A stretch of 64,000 nt of DNA, from the NCBI GenBank assembly GCA_023823795.1, contig CP085710.1:3312001-3376000 (forward strand), in the 5' to 3' direction. The notes under the pieces were generated by a model. That model saw nothing but the letters and a program-made list of their open reading frames with translations. It was not told the origin of the DNA and searched no databases. This document shows, one piece after another, positions 1 to 7,133 of the stretch (the stretch's first letter is position 1; every line of letters starts with the position of its first letter). Source of the DNA: Bacillus sp. F19. GTDB lineage: Bacteria > Bacillota > Bacilli > Bacillales > Bacillaceae. The translations under genes were made by a program, and so were the position numbers.

Positions 1-62
1 CTTGACCATACTGATAAAAGGTTGACTTTCAACTAGTAAATTGGATTTAAAGGAGGGTTAAC

Positions 63-539
63 ATGAAAGATGAATTAAGTATAAATATCTATTTAGGTGA
101 AACTGATACTCCGTTTTCAAAATATTATAGCTCAGATGATGTTCACCTAAGCTCTGACCTTGAAGATTTTATTTTGTCAAAGCTACACAGTGGCAAAAGA
201 AAAGAAGTAGAAATATTTTTTTCAGGTCAGAATGATTTTGACGAAAAGTCATTGAAGACTGCCACATTTAACACTTTTTCTAACCTTTTGAACGAAGAGG
301 AATATACATATGCTAGAAATGTCAAAAAGGCTATTGTTTTGTTTGTGATTGGTATTATTGTTGGGGTGATATTCTTGAAGCTTTCAAGCAATCATGCCTA
401 TATTGCAGGAGTATTAAGCATTGTGTGTTGGGTTTTTGTCTGGTCAGGTACAGAGGTTTATTTTTTTGAAAATCAGCAAATTAAACGAAATATTAGAAAA
501 TGCAAGAATATTCTAAATGGTAATGTGCATAAAAAATAG
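63..539 (+). CDS. Hypothetical two-helix membrane protein, 158 aa
   Basis: I do not recognise this protein. The first 85 or so residues are soluble and acidic. Two hydrophobic helices follow at about residues 88-106 and 112-132, and the tail is short and basic. The start is well supported by an AAAGGAGGG ribosome binding site 5-6 bases upstream of the ATG. The gene stands alone and is followed by a strong hairpin terminator at about 651-694. Its function is unknown. By the positive-inside rule the charged N-terminal domain could lie on either side of the membrane. Confidence 0.6.
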   Translation: MKDELSINIYLGETDTPFSKYYSSDDVHLSSDLEDFILSKLHSGKRKEVEIFFSGQNDFDEKSLKTATFNTFSNLLNEEEYTYARNVKKAIVLFVIGIIVGVIFLKLSSNHAYIAGVLSIVCWVFVWSGTEVYFFENQQIKRNIRKCKNILNGNVHKK

Positions 540-616
540 AATTTTAGTAAATATTTATATTTTTTCGGATTCTTTCTTGTGCATTTATTTGGGTTACTGT
601 TTGGAATATAAAAAAG

Positions 617-712
617 CCCAGACCGAAGTCTGGGTAAAAGAGGAAAAAGTAAGACCTGGCAGGGGTTCGCCCCGTCTGCCAGGTCTTTATTTTTGGCTCT
701 TTTCTAAAAGAT
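617..712 (+). terminator. Two stacked hairpins; the second is a strong intrinsic terminator
   Basis: The first hairpin is CCCAGAC-CGAA-GTCTGGG at 617-634, with a GNRA-like loop. The second has arms AAGACCTGGCAG (651-662) and CTGCCAGGTCTT (676-687), an inner GGGG/CCCC stem and a T-rich tail. Its base extends further through imperfect A-tract/T-tract pairing (about 637-712). It probably terminates the upstream membrane-protein gene. Confidence 0.75.
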
Positions 713-792
713 TGTTGCTATTAGAAAAATAAATTGTATAATATTGGTAATAACTGATACGTCTGTTAATATCCTAATTAGGAGGTGTTTAG

Positions 793-1017
793 ATGAAATT
801 AAAGAGCTTCATAGTTACCTTTGGTTCCTTTGTATTGACGACAGGAATGCTTTACCTGGTTGGTCATATGTTTACTATTCCTTGGTTAATGTTCCATCAC
901 GAATATACAGTGAACGGAAACGGCTACTTCATTTCAGCTGGTTCGTTGGTTCCACTAATTATCGGTCTGATTGTATGCTTTTTTGCAGAAAAGATTTATA
1001 TTTACAAGTTCCGATAA
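793..1017 (+). CDS. Small two-helix membrane protein, 74 aa
   Basis: This short hydrophobic protein has helices at about residues 7-25 and 48-66, joined by a hydrophilic loop. An AGGAGGTG ribosome binding site lies 5 bases before the ATG, and a hairpin terminator follows at once. It therefore looks like a real single-gene transcript. I do not recognise the family and assign no function. Confidence 0.55.
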   Translation: MKLKSFIVTFGSFVLTTGMLYLVGHMFTIPWLMFHHEYTVNGNGYFISAGSLVPLIIGLIVCFFAEKIYIYKFR

Positions 1018-1019
1018 AA

Positions 1020-1046
1020 GCTTGGTTGATAATGCCAAGTTTTTTA
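1020..1046 (+). terminator. Intrinsic terminator of the 74-aa membrane protein gene
   Basis: The stem is CTTGG/CCAAG with a 9-base loop, followed by a run of six T on the + strand, starting within a few bases of the stop codon. Confidence 0.65.
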
Positions 1047-1051
1047 AATTC

Positions 1052-1162
1052 TTAATTTGCACGCCAAACCTTCTGAAAAACGTGTTTCACGAACCTCTCC
1101 AATGAAATTGGAAATATCAGCTTTTGGTTCAGGATTTCTGCTAATGACTGCTTTCTTCTCAT
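1052..1162 (-). CDS. Possible 36-aa basic peptide
   Basis: A short reading frame starts at an ATG preceded by GAGGTGAGG at good spacing and begins MRRKQSLAEIL. The opening weakly recalls the small basic FbpB-type peptides of Bacillus (MRRK followed by an S-x-E-hydrophobic motif), but the rest does not match what I remember. No Fur box was seen upstream. It may be chance or a remnant. Confidence 0.25.
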   Translation of the reverse strand: MRRKQSLAEILNQKLIFPISLERFVKHVFQKVWRAN

Positions 1163-1376
1163 TCGCCTCACCTCTTCATTCATTTTAACAGAATAAACGT
1201 TCGTTTTTAAGTGGAACAACCCATAATTAATTATTGGAAATTTTGGTGAGGTTTTTTGAGAAATAGGAGCTGTCTGAGGTTTGGGGAGCGGTTGCCTAAG
1301 AATGAATTCCATGACTTTTATTATGTATTCCGTTCAATTGTGAACCAATGAAATCCATTCTGTTACTCTGCCAATA

Positions 1377-1401
1377 AAAAAAGCAGGCAGCTGCCCGCTT
1401 T
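1377..1401 (-). terminator. Terminator of the IIA-Glc gene
   Basis: On the minus strand GCGGGCAG pairs with CTGCCTGC and is followed by a run of seven T, directly after the stop codon of the IIA gene. Confidence 0.75.
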
Positions 1402-1411
1402 ATGCATTTCG

Positions 1412-1912
1412 TTATTTAACTTTTATTTCAAACACTTTATCCGAGCCGCCTTTAACCTCGCCTAATGGAGATTTTTGCACATTTACTATAATATCGCCGT
1501 TTGTGATGATGATTGGTGTTATGGTGCTCGCTGCTTTTTCTTTAATTAAATTCAGATCAAACGTAATTAATTTATCTCCAGGTTTTACTTTATCGCCCTC
1601 TTTCACAAAAGCTTCAAAGCCTTCCCCGTTCATCGCAACCGTTTCAAGTCCGATATGAAGCAAAATTTCCATGCCAGTCAGGCTTTTAATTCCAATCGCA
1701 TGTTTTGTGTGAAAAAGCTGAATGATTTCTCCTTCAACCGGAGATACAAGGATACCTTCAGAAGGTTCAATTGCCATCCCGTCACCCATCATTTTTTGAG
1801 AAAAGACCGGATCCGGTACATCTTCAAGGTTAAGTAATCTTCCTGTTAGAGGTGCGTAAACCGTTTCTTCTGTTTGCTTTTCAGTCTTTTTTCCAAATAA
1901 TTTTTTCAGCAT
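1412..1912 (-). CDS. ypqE: PTS glucose-family IIA phosphocarrier protein (YpqE-like)
   Basis: This is a cytoplasmic phosphocarrier of the sugar phosphotransferase system. It takes phosphate from HPr and passes it to a IIB domain. The 166-aa product has the EIIA-Glc fold along its whole length, with the [18 protein letters not shown] entry segment. Both active-site histidines are visible, in [10 protein letters not shown] and in [10 protein letters not shown] start at the second ATG because AAAGGAG lies 7 bases before it, while the ATG two codons upstream touches that site. The protein stands alone without IIB/IIC domains, as YpqE does in B. subtilis at this locus. It may therefore phosphorylate permeases that lack their own IIA. 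A terminator follows. Confidence 0.88.
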   Translation of the reverse strand: MLKKLFGKKTEKQTEETVYAPLTGRLLNLEDVPDPVFSQKMMGDGMAIEPSEGILVSPVEGEIIQLFHTKHAIGIKSLTGMEILLHIGLETVAMNGEGFEAFVKEGDKVKPGDKLITFDLNLIKEKAASTITPIIITNGDIIVNVQKSPLGEVKGGSDKVFEIKVK

Positions 1913-2095
1913 GTTCATTCTCCTTTTCTGCTTTCGTTTCTATTATTAGAAATATCCTGTACCCCTGAATTTAAACGCTTCCCTAAGCCCGTCCCCATCT
2001 TAATCCTCATTATTTAATCACAAAAAGCTTGAATCAAGCAACCAATTCACTGCTTCTTGCATAATTTAGCCTAAAAGAACGGGGAGAGCATAAAA

Positions 2096-2524
2096 ATGAA
2101 TAAGAAAAAACAAAATCCTTTTTATGAGCTCGCAGGACATTTTTTTGGCGACAGCTCTTTTGAACATCATTTAATTGAATTTGAAAAAATGTTTCAGAAA
2201 AAGGCGAACGCATCCTATCTGAAAATTTCTCAGTACGAAGAAAACGGCCATTATTTTGTTAAAGCGGAGCTTCCGGGAATAAAAAAGGATCAAACCCGCA
2301 TTGAACTGTATGAATGCTATTTAACCATCACCATCACCCATCAGGAAGAAATCAACATCCATCACACAGGAGGTTCGAGCGTTTCCCAGACATGCGAGCA
2401 CATCTCTAAAACAGTATTATTGCCTTTTGCCCCCGATAAAAATCAATTATACACAACTTATAAAAACAGCTGTCTGCTGATTTCAATACCTATTGGAGAA
2501 TCTTATCCCCCATCCAAAAATTAA
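2096..2524 (+). CDS. Hsp20-family small heat-shock / spore-coat-like protein
   Basis: The 142-aa protein has an alpha-crystallin domain at about residues 40-135. It can be seen in HYFVKAELPGIKKDQTRIELYECYLTI, near the usual VxAxLPGxxKxDI pattern, and in a C-terminal strand LLISIPI that resembles the I-x-I anchor. ATP-independent chaperones of this type hold unfolded proteins, and some Bacillus members (CotM, CotP, YocM) are spore or salt-stress proteins. It lies just upstream of three short genes that include a CsgA-like sporulation protein, so a sporulation role is plausible but inferred. The ribosome binding site GGGGAGAG is well placed. Confidence 0.75.
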   Translation: MNKKKQNPFYELAGHFFGDSSFEHHLIEFEKMFQKKANASYLKISQYEENGHYFVKAELPGIKKDQTRIELYECYLTITITHQEEINIHHTGGSSVSQTCEHISKTVLLPFAPDKNQLYTTYKNSCLLISIPIGESYPPSKN

Positions 2525-2575
2525 CACTATAATTATGCCTCACCTATAAGAAACTATAGGCAGGAGGTGCAATAC

Positions 2576-2734
2576 ATGAAAAATGAACATACAAAAAGAA
2601 TAAGCGCAGAACCTTCAGATTCCCCAAAGCTTGTGATTAAGACAAATCTGGACTCTTCAACCTCTGCTGAAGAGAATCCCTATTTTACCGGCAGCGATAA
2701 GGAAAAAGTGAAAAAGTACTTTGAGGACCGTTGA
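2576..2734 (+). CDS. Small hydrophilic protein, 52 aa
   Basis: This short open frame is preceded by AGGAGGTG 5 bases from the ATG. It encodes a charged protein ending KVKKYFEDR with no membrane segment or cysteine. It ends 2 bases before the start of the CsgA-like gene, so the two are probably translationally coupled. I do not recognise the family. Its strong ribosome binding site and operon position argue that it is expressed, probably late in sporulation like its neighbour. Confidence 0.5.
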   Translation: MKNEHTKRISAEPSDSPKLVIKTNLDSSTSAEENPYFTGSDKEKVKKYFEDR

Positions 2735-2736
2735 AG

Positions 2737-2988
2737 ATGGATAAATCATTAAGCTATTTGCGCGAGGTACTTTCCAATTATCTGGATGATCATGAAGTAA
2801 GCAGGCATTTATATCAAAAGCTGACTCAACAAGACTATGATGACGAAAAACATTTTGCCCGTGAATTATCTGAAAAAGAACAGTCTTTTTTAAATAAGAT
2901 GCTGCCTCATGAGATTAAGCACGCAATGGGTGAACAGGATTATGTGCGTGTTGATCAGCTCAATGAAGTTTATGAAGAACTGCTGTAG
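2737..2988 (+). CDS. csgA: Sporulation-specific CsgA-like protein (sigma-G regulon)
   Basis: The 83-aa product matches, from memory, B. subtilis CsgA, a small sigma-G-dependent protein of the forespore. Shared elements are the start MDKSLSYLREVLSNYL, the central SFLN...EIKHA segment and the end LNEVYEELL. The ATG is preferred over a TTG two codons upstream because family members begin M-D. The only upstream site is a weak GAGG inside the end of the preceding gene, so coupling is likely. A 49-aa gene follows after 11 bases and shares its terminator. The molecular function of CsgA is not known to me. In B. subtilis the gene lies at a different place, so the cluster has moved. Confidence 0.6.
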   Translation: MDKSLSYLREVLSNYLDDHEVSRHLYQKLTQQDYDDEKHFARELSEKEQSFLNKMLPHEIKHAMGEQDYVRVDQLNEVYEELL

Positions 2989-2999
2989 AGGTGCTAAAA

Positions 3000-3149
3000 A
3001 TGAATGAGTCTGGATTTTCAAATACAAAGCAATACAGCAATACTGATATTGAAAAAGTGAAACAGCTGAATGCACAGTCAGGCCTGTCTTATCAGGAGGT
3101 AAAACGGCTTCTGGCTCTTAAATATGCATCAGATCACAAAGATTCATAA
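3000..3149 (+). CDS. 49-aa protein with a gamma-type SASP-like motif
   Basis: The reading frame starts at an ATG with AGAGGTG upstream, overlapping the end of the CsgA-like gene's stop region. The segment YSNTDIEKVKQLNAQSG recalls the repeat of gamma-type small acid-soluble spore proteins (T-x-x-x-x-V-x-x-x-N-x-Q-S), but only one such unit is present and the C-terminal half (YQEVKRLLALKYA) is different. A spore-core protein is a reasonable guess given the neighbours. The similarity is short and could be chance. The shared terminator follows within 3 bases. Confidence 0.45.
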   Translation: MNESGFSNTKQYSNTDIEKVKQLNAQSGLSYQEVKRLLALKYASDHKDS

Positions 3150-3151
3150 CA

Positions 3152-3189
3152 AAACAAAAACGCGTGCTGATTTTCACGCGTTTTTGTTT
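3152..3189. terminator. Bidirectional terminator between the csgA cluster and the holin-like gene
   Basis: A 15-bp perfect stem, AAACAAAAACGCGTG with its complement, encloses an 8-base loop. It has A-tracts and T-tracts on both sides, so it can stop the convergent transcripts from either strand. Confidence 0.85.
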
Positions 3190-3473
3190 TGTTCATCATT
3201 TCTTTCGACCACTGATTGTTTATATGCCTGATGAGTTGTAATTGCTGCACCTGCAGCAATAAATCCATTTGCAATGCTGCTTACGGAAAAACCAAGTGTA
3301 AAAATGCTTGCGATGATGCCCGCGCCCAGCAAAATCCAGATAATCATCCAATCTTGAACATTAGGAGTCCTTTTTAAGGCATATCCTAAAATCATCAAAG
3401 CTGGTACAACAATAACTAGTTGAGGATGAACACTGATTTGATCAAACACGTTTGAAAGTGCGCCTGTCACCAA
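3174..3473 (-). CDS. Holin-like small membrane protein (phage holin family, Hol44/BhlA-type)
   Basis: The product, about 99 aa, has three hydrophobic stretches and the pattern QLVIVVPALMILGYALKRTP, then DWMIIWILLGAGI, then GFIAAGAAITTHQAYKQS. This fits the phage holin family of superfamily V as I remember it (P-A-L-x-x-x-G-x-x-L-K, later H-Q-x-x-K-Q). Holins make membrane holes for endolysins, but no endolysin or other phage gene is near, so here it is an orphan of unknown role. The start is ambiguous. GAGGTG sits 6 bases before a TTG at 3473, which I chose, while the GTG at 3482 overlaps that site. Confidence 0.6.
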   Translation of the reverse strand: MVTGALSNVFDQISVHPQLVIVVPALMILGYALKRTPNVQDWMIIWILLGAGIIASIFTLGFSVSSIANGFIAAGAAITTHQAYKQSVVERNDEQNKNA

Positions 3474-3518
3474 TTTGAACACCTCTTTTCACTTCTTCCT
3501 TCATGCATGAAATCCTTT

Positions 3519-3968
3519 TTATACCTTAAACATTGATGTAACACCTTTTACGAGGGAACTCATCTGGTTCACAGCACCCATCATCTGCCCCGCAGTATCC
3601 ATCACCTTATTGAAGTCCATTTGTCCGTCCGGTTTTTTAAATTGGGACATAACAGTTGAAATTCCTCCTGCCTGATTTTTAGGATTTGGCACAGGCTTCG
3701 GATAAGGATTGGCATACATGGCTTGCGGGATAGTCTGCGGCTGCTGCGCTGGAAATCCTTGAGCTTGATAGCCATTCATATAAGGCGGCATTTGACCTTG
3801 CTGAAAGTATCCTGGATTTTGCTGCATTTGTTGATAATTATGTTGAACCTGAGGTAAATATGTCGGGCTTTCAAATGGCGGATATCCTTCGTATGGATAG
3901 TAATAGCTAATTCTTGCTTCTCTTTTCCTTCTGCGGTTTTTAAATGAATTTGCTTCGGCTGAATACAT
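3519..3968 (-). CDS. yppG: YppG-like proline/glutamine-rich protein
   Basis: The 149-aa protein has a basic start, a long P/Q/Y/N-rich centre (residues 25-95) with no hydrophobic core, and a conserved-looking C-terminal helix region (QFKKPDGQMDFNKVMDTAGQMMGAVNQMSSLVKGV). This layout and the position upstream of yppF and yppE agree with YppG. Coat-like and surface proteins of Bacillus often have this composition, but the function is not established. AAAGGGG precedes the ATG. Confidence 0.65.
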   Translation of the reverse strand: MYSAEANSFKNRRRKREARISYYYPYEGYPPFESPTYLPQVQHNYQQMQQNPGYFQQGQMPPYMNGYQAQGFPAQQPQTIPQAMYANPYPKPVPNPKNQAGGISTVMSQFKKPDGQMDFNKVMDTAGQMMGAVNQMSSLVKGVTSMFKV

Positions 3969-4151
3969 GATTCATACCCCTTTCAGATACATTAGGCTAT
4001 TTCATAGGTATGCAGAAAAAAGAGCGTCCGTGCTTGTACTTCAAAACGAAAAAATATGTCAACTCTTGTCGGAAGTTTAAATTTTACAAAAAATTAATAT
4101 AAAAAAATGACATGTTACGATATTAGAAAGGGGAATGGGAGGAGATACAAG

Positions 4152-4343
4152 ATGAATTTGCAAAGCATAAAAACAGCATTTTTTGAAGCGAAGCAATTTG
4201 AACCAAAAAGCATGATCGAGCTCCTGAATTTTATTAAAACCAAGTACATCAAAGAGGAATTATCCATCAGCGAGTACCGAACCGCCGTCATGCTGCTTGA
4301 AACGTCTGAAACATCTAATCCCGGACAGGAAGTAAAAATATAG
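4152..4343 (+). CDS. yppF: YppF-like small protein, 63 aa
   Basis: This short, soluble, helical protein is named from position and size beside yppG and yppE. The ATG at 4152 is chosen because GGGAGGAG lies 6 bases upstream; an in-frame ATG 15 codons earlier has no such site. The residues LNFIKTKYIKEELSISEYRTAVMLLE suggest two amphipathic helices. The function is unknown. A terminator follows the stop codon. Confidence 0.6.
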   Translation: MNLQSIKTAFFEAKQFEPKSMIELLNFIKTKYIKEELSISEYRTAVMLLETSETSNPGQEVKI

Positions 4344-4357
4344 CCATTATTTTCTTA

Positions 4358-4387
4358 AACAGAGAGGCGATTCCTTCTCTGTTTTTT
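4358..4387 (+). terminator. Terminator after yppF
   Basis: Arms AACAGAGA and TCTCTGTT close a loop of about ten bases and are followed by six T. Confidence 0.7.
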
Positions 4388-4464
4388 CTTTTAAAATACA
4401 TAATCCTGCTGAATGAAACCATATTATGAAGGACTCTTAAATCAAATACTTGGAGGTTTTCAAT

Positions 4465-4641
4465 ATGGGAAGAGGCAAAGATTTCAATCATAAGAAAAAA
4501 GGGCAGGATATAACGATTTCAAAAAAAGGACAGCCCGTCGCTGCAAAACATTCTAAAGATGTCGAATATGCAATTGAACCTGTTGCAAGTGAAGGAAACC
4601 GTGCTGTCACCTTTCAGGAAGCTCGTGAAATTGATGAATAG
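4465..4641 (+). CDS. Small basic hydrophilic protein, 58 aa
   Basis: The frame begins MGRGKDFNHKKKGQ after TGGAGGT, 7 bases before the ATG. It is lysine-rich at the N-terminus and acidic at the C-terminus, with no membrane segment. It resembles the very short basic proteins scattered in spore-forming Bacillus genomes, but I cannot name the family. It is monocistronic, with its own terminator. Confidence 0.5.
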   Translation: MGRGKDFNHKKKGQDITISKKGQPVAAKHSKDVEYAIEPVASEGNRAVTFQEAREIDE

Positions 4642-4651
4642 ATCGGTTAGG

Positions 4652-4685
4652 CCGGCTCAAGTTTAGCCGGTTTATTGCTTTTTGA
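4652..4685 (+). terminator. Terminator after the 58-aa gene
   Basis: CCGGCT (4652-4657) pairs with AGCCGG (4665-4670), followed by a T-rich tail on the + strand. Confidence 0.6.
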
Positions 4686-4689
4686 TAAC

Positions 4690-4719
4690 AAAAAAAAGCT
4701 CCTCTTCAATTAGGAGCTC
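4690..4719 (-). terminator. Terminator overlapping the 3' end of yppE
   Basis: On the minus strand GAGCTCCT pairs with AGGAGCT and is followed by eight T. The left arm includes the last yppE codons. Confidence 0.7.
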
Positions 4720-5075
4720 TTCATCTGAATGTGTGCAATTACTTGCTCAATCACATAGTCTATGGACTGTTTCATGTTTTTGAATCGAATTGGTTTTGAC
4801 TCCTTATAAAAAGACTGCAGCACAAGCTGTTCGAAATTTTCTACTGTAGAGTCAATTTGAGCTGGAAATAAATATTTTGGTCTTGCCGTGATCCTCCATG
4901 TCAAGACATCTTCTTTCCACTCATTCATAATAGCCATCGCCTCTTCAAACGCAGGCTTTACTTCATTAAAGAAATCAACCTCATCCTTTTTTTTTGCATC
5001 ATTTTCAAATCGGCTGACACATTCGCCTGTTATATGAAGGAGCTTATTTGAGTTTTTCAGAATTTTGGTATTCAT
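4710..5075 (-). CDS. yppE: YppE-like protein (DUF1798)
   Basis: The 121-aa helical protein fits YppE by size, position and the segment MNEWKEDVLTWRITARPKYLFPAQIDST. YppE-family proteins form a helical bundle; no activity is known to me. It lies directly downstream of yppD on the same strand, as in B. subtilis, and its stop codon is inside its terminator hairpin. Confidence 0.7.
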   Translation of the reverse strand: MNTKILKNSNKLLHITGECVSRFENDAKKKDEVDFFNEVKPAFEEAMAIMNEWKEDVLTWRITARPKYLFPAQIDSTVENFEQLVLQSFYKESKPIRFKNMKQSIDYVIEQVIAHIQMKSS

Positions 5076-5142
5076 GCTCTGACACCGCCTCTCTGGGGTA
5101 TCTTACCAAACATGAACAGGAAATTCCATCATCTGCTGGGCA

Positions 5143-5391
5143 TTAGTAACTTAATCGATATCTCGGCTGAACTCTGGAGTTCGTGTCCTCCCTTGTCCCA
5201 TCATCATTCAAGAACTGGCTTGCTTCGGTTAAATGCAAAACAGCGCCTTCCATGTTCTTATATAGTTCTTCTTCACTCTGGCATATCGTTTCTGTTACTC
5301 TTTTTTGTATGGCAAGTTCTAATTTCGTCATCTCTTCATCTAATTCCATCAATAACTTTTCAACAACCATCTTAGGTATGAGGTGCTCCAC
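5143..5391 (-). CDS. yppD: YppD-like protein, 82 aa
   Basis: This small acidic helical protein is encoded upstream of yppE. The GTG start at 5391 is preferred because AAAGGAGGAG lies 7 bases before it. The ATG six codons upstream falls on the ribosome binding site itself. The resulting length is close to that of YppD as I remember it. The function is unknown. The assignment rests on gene order more than on sequence. Confidence 0.5.
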   Translation of the reverse strand: MEHLIPKMVVEKLLMELDEEMTKLELAIQKRVTETICQSEEELYKNMEGAVLHLTEASQFLNDDGTREDTNSRVQPRYRLSY

Positions 5392-5585
5392 GCTGACTCC
5401 TCCTTTCAATCTACAGGTACTATTCGAGAAGCTTTACCTTCCTCCCTTCAAGGGTGACAAAACTAGTTCGTATTCGGCAAAGAAAGAAGAAAATATTGGA
5501 TAAAGCTTAATTTTCGACATCCTCTAATGCGACATTCTGCATGAAATCAATCTGCGTGCAAACAATATTGATAGGAGGTGGCATC

Positions 5586-5687
5586 ATGGCAAAAGAAACG
5601 AAAAAGAAACAGCAAAAACAATCTCAGGCACCATCAAAAAATGACCTGGATAAAAAGCTTGGAGGGCCAAACCGTCCTTCGACATAG
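5586..5687 (+). CDS. sspM: Small acid-soluble spore protein M (SspM)
   Basis: This 33-aa protein begins MAKETKKKQQ and ends DKKLGGPNRPST, which agrees with the C-terminus of B. subtilis SspM as I remember it. SspM is a minor spore-core protein made in the forespore under sigma-G. It sits between yppD and yppC, as in B. subtilis. AGGAGGTGG lies 4-5 bases before the ATG. The stop codon TAG is followed at once by the first unit of a 122-bp repeat, and the gene's last bases (GACATAG) match the junction motif found between repeat units. Confidence 0.85.
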   Translation: MAKETKKKQQKQSQAPSKNDLDKKLGGPNRPST

Positions 5688-5955
5688 AAAAGCGGAATCG
5701 CCCGTTTAGCTCAGGCATGACAGATAAGGATCAGCCAGTAAAGGCGCTTTTTGCCTTTGCTGGATGAGCCGTTCTGGCCGAGGAGTTGGGCGATGGAGCT
5801 GGACATAGAAAAGCGGAATCGCCCGTTTAGCTCCGACAGACAGATAAGAATTCACACGAAAAGTCCGGGTTTGAATTTCCTGAGGGAATTTGTTCTGGCC
5901 GAGGGGCTGGGAGGTAAAGCTGGACAATGTATAACAGCGGAACTGACTGTCTAAC
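5681..5955 (+). repeat. 122-bp structured repeat family, locus A: two tandem units and a stub
   Basis: Unit A1 spans about 5681-5806 and A2 about 5807-5926, and a truncated third start runs to 5955. The unit opens AGAAAAGCGGAATCGCCCG, contains GACAGATAAG and GTTCTGGCCGAGG, and closes GGAGCTGGACAT. The A1 central hairpin is CCAGTAAAGGC...GCCTTTGCTGG. The outer arms ATCGCCC and GGGCGAT are also complementary. This repeat fills the whole interval between sspM and yppC. Confidence 0.85.
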
Positions 5956-5975
5956 TAAACTTGCTTAAGAAAAGA

Positions 5976-6003
5976 AAGCAAGGATCGATTAATCCTTACT
6001 TCT
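5976..6003 (-). terminator. Terminator of yppC
   Basis: On the minus strand GTAAGGAT pairs with ATCCTTGC and is followed by TTTCTTTTCTT. It overlaps the final codons of yppC. Confidence 0.55.
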
Positions 6004-6996
6004 TTTTCCTTTATTGTGCATGTATTCTTTTAACAAAGAAAATGCATGCATCTGATTTTGCTTGTTTATTAGCCACTCTGTCATGTCGAATTCTTTTGGT
6101 GACGGCAGAGGTCCGTACCATTTTTTCATTGACTGGCCATGAAACCAATTTCTTTCTTTTACGTCTAATTGGTGGGAGATCACCGGATAGGATGTTCTTA
6201 AATAGGGTGTTTCTCTTTTTCTTCCATCATTTAAGTATTTTTCATAATCATATCTGGACCCTGTATGGACTGTCCGTTCTGAATAGTCCATAAACCCCTG
6301 ATAATAATCCGGGTGAAAAAGCAGCCACGATAAAGACCTCCCGAGTTTGATGCGGCTTTTCAGTTTTTTAAAATCATAAACAGAAAAACCGAATAATCTG
6401 CCTTCTATAGTAGGGAAAACGACTGTGCTAAAATGAAAGAAGTCCTGAAATAAAAAAAGAGGTGCATGAAAGACCTTTCTCTTAAAAATAGCTTTTTCAA
6501 TAATCGGCTTCTGAATTAAATGCTGTTCGTTAATAATCAGCGAGGTCATTAAATGTTCTATGTTTTTTTTTCTCCAAAACATCTGCCATTCTCTTTTCAT
6601 AAACGGAGAAACATGGAATTCATCAAGCAAGTGAAAAAGAGGATGACCTTTTTGTTTTGAAATCTCATACAGCATGAGCTGGGGATATGCATCGGAGAAA
6701 ATAAGCCAGTTTGCATCCTCATAAGTCAGAAACAATGCTTTTATCATTTTTTTATTTATCATTTTTTGAAACCAAGTACCTTTTAAATCCGTCATACAGT
6801 AGCCGGCATTTCGTGATACCATGCTTGCTAGAAATGCCCATCTTATTTCAGGATTCCTTTTATAATAGCTGTGGTAGCTTTCAGTTCTCGAAATGTTGTC
6901 GTAATTTTTTTTTAATGTCGTATTCTTTATTAGTGCTATAATATTATTTTCCTCCATTGTTCTTTGATTCGATGGCAAATCTTTATCGCTGTGCAT
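5989..6996 (-). CDS. yppC: YppC-like protein (DUF2515)
   Basis: The 335-aa protein fits YppC by length, position and divergent orientation to recU. It is rich in aromatic and basic residues (FHLLDEFHVSPFMKREWQMFW; LGRSLSWLLFHPDYYQGFMDYS) and has no signal peptide. I know no biochemical function for the family. GAGGTG lies 7 bases before the ATG. It ends with a lysine-rich tail that overlaps its terminator. The divergent interval to recU (6997-7133) should carry promoters for both genes. Confidence 0.75.
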   Translation of the reverse strand: MHSDKDLPSNQRTMEENNIIALIKNTTLKKNYDNISRTESYHSYYKRNPEIRWAFLASMVSRNAGYCMTDLKGTWFQKMINKKMIKALFLTYEDANWLIFSDAYPQLMLYEISKQKGHPLFHLLDEFHVSPFMKREWQMFWRKKNIEHLMTSLIINEQHLIQKPIIEKAIFKRKVFHAPLFLFQDFFHFSTVVFPTIEGRLFGFSVYDFKKLKSRIKLGRSLSWLLFHPDYYQGFMDYSERTVHTGSRYDYEKYLNDGRKRETPYLRTSYPVISHQLDVKERNWFHGQSMKKWYGPLPSPKEFDMTEWLINKQNQMHAFSLLKEYMHNKGKRSKD

Positions 6997-7133
6997 ACGA
7001 TCACCTCACTTCTTATAGACTCTCCTGATTGAGGCTGAAGTACACATAGCGTTAACAAAATCGAAACTTTTTCACCATGTCTTTTTCATTTTTTTTGATA
7101 TGATAGTAGTAGTTTTACCTGAGGAGGGAAGAA

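Noticed and set aside
517-732. Frame through the hairpins after the first gene
   Set aside because: It crosses two stem-loops and starts inside the preceding gene without a ribosome site.
3174-3473. Prophage remnant based on the holin-like gene
   Set aside because: No integrase, endolysin, structural gene or attachment repeat is nearby. A single small membrane gene does not support a prophage.
5706-5927. Open frames running through the 122-bp repeats (also 61601-61861 and 61993-62310)
   Set aside because: The translations simply mirror the repeat, have no ribosome sites, and change frame between loci.
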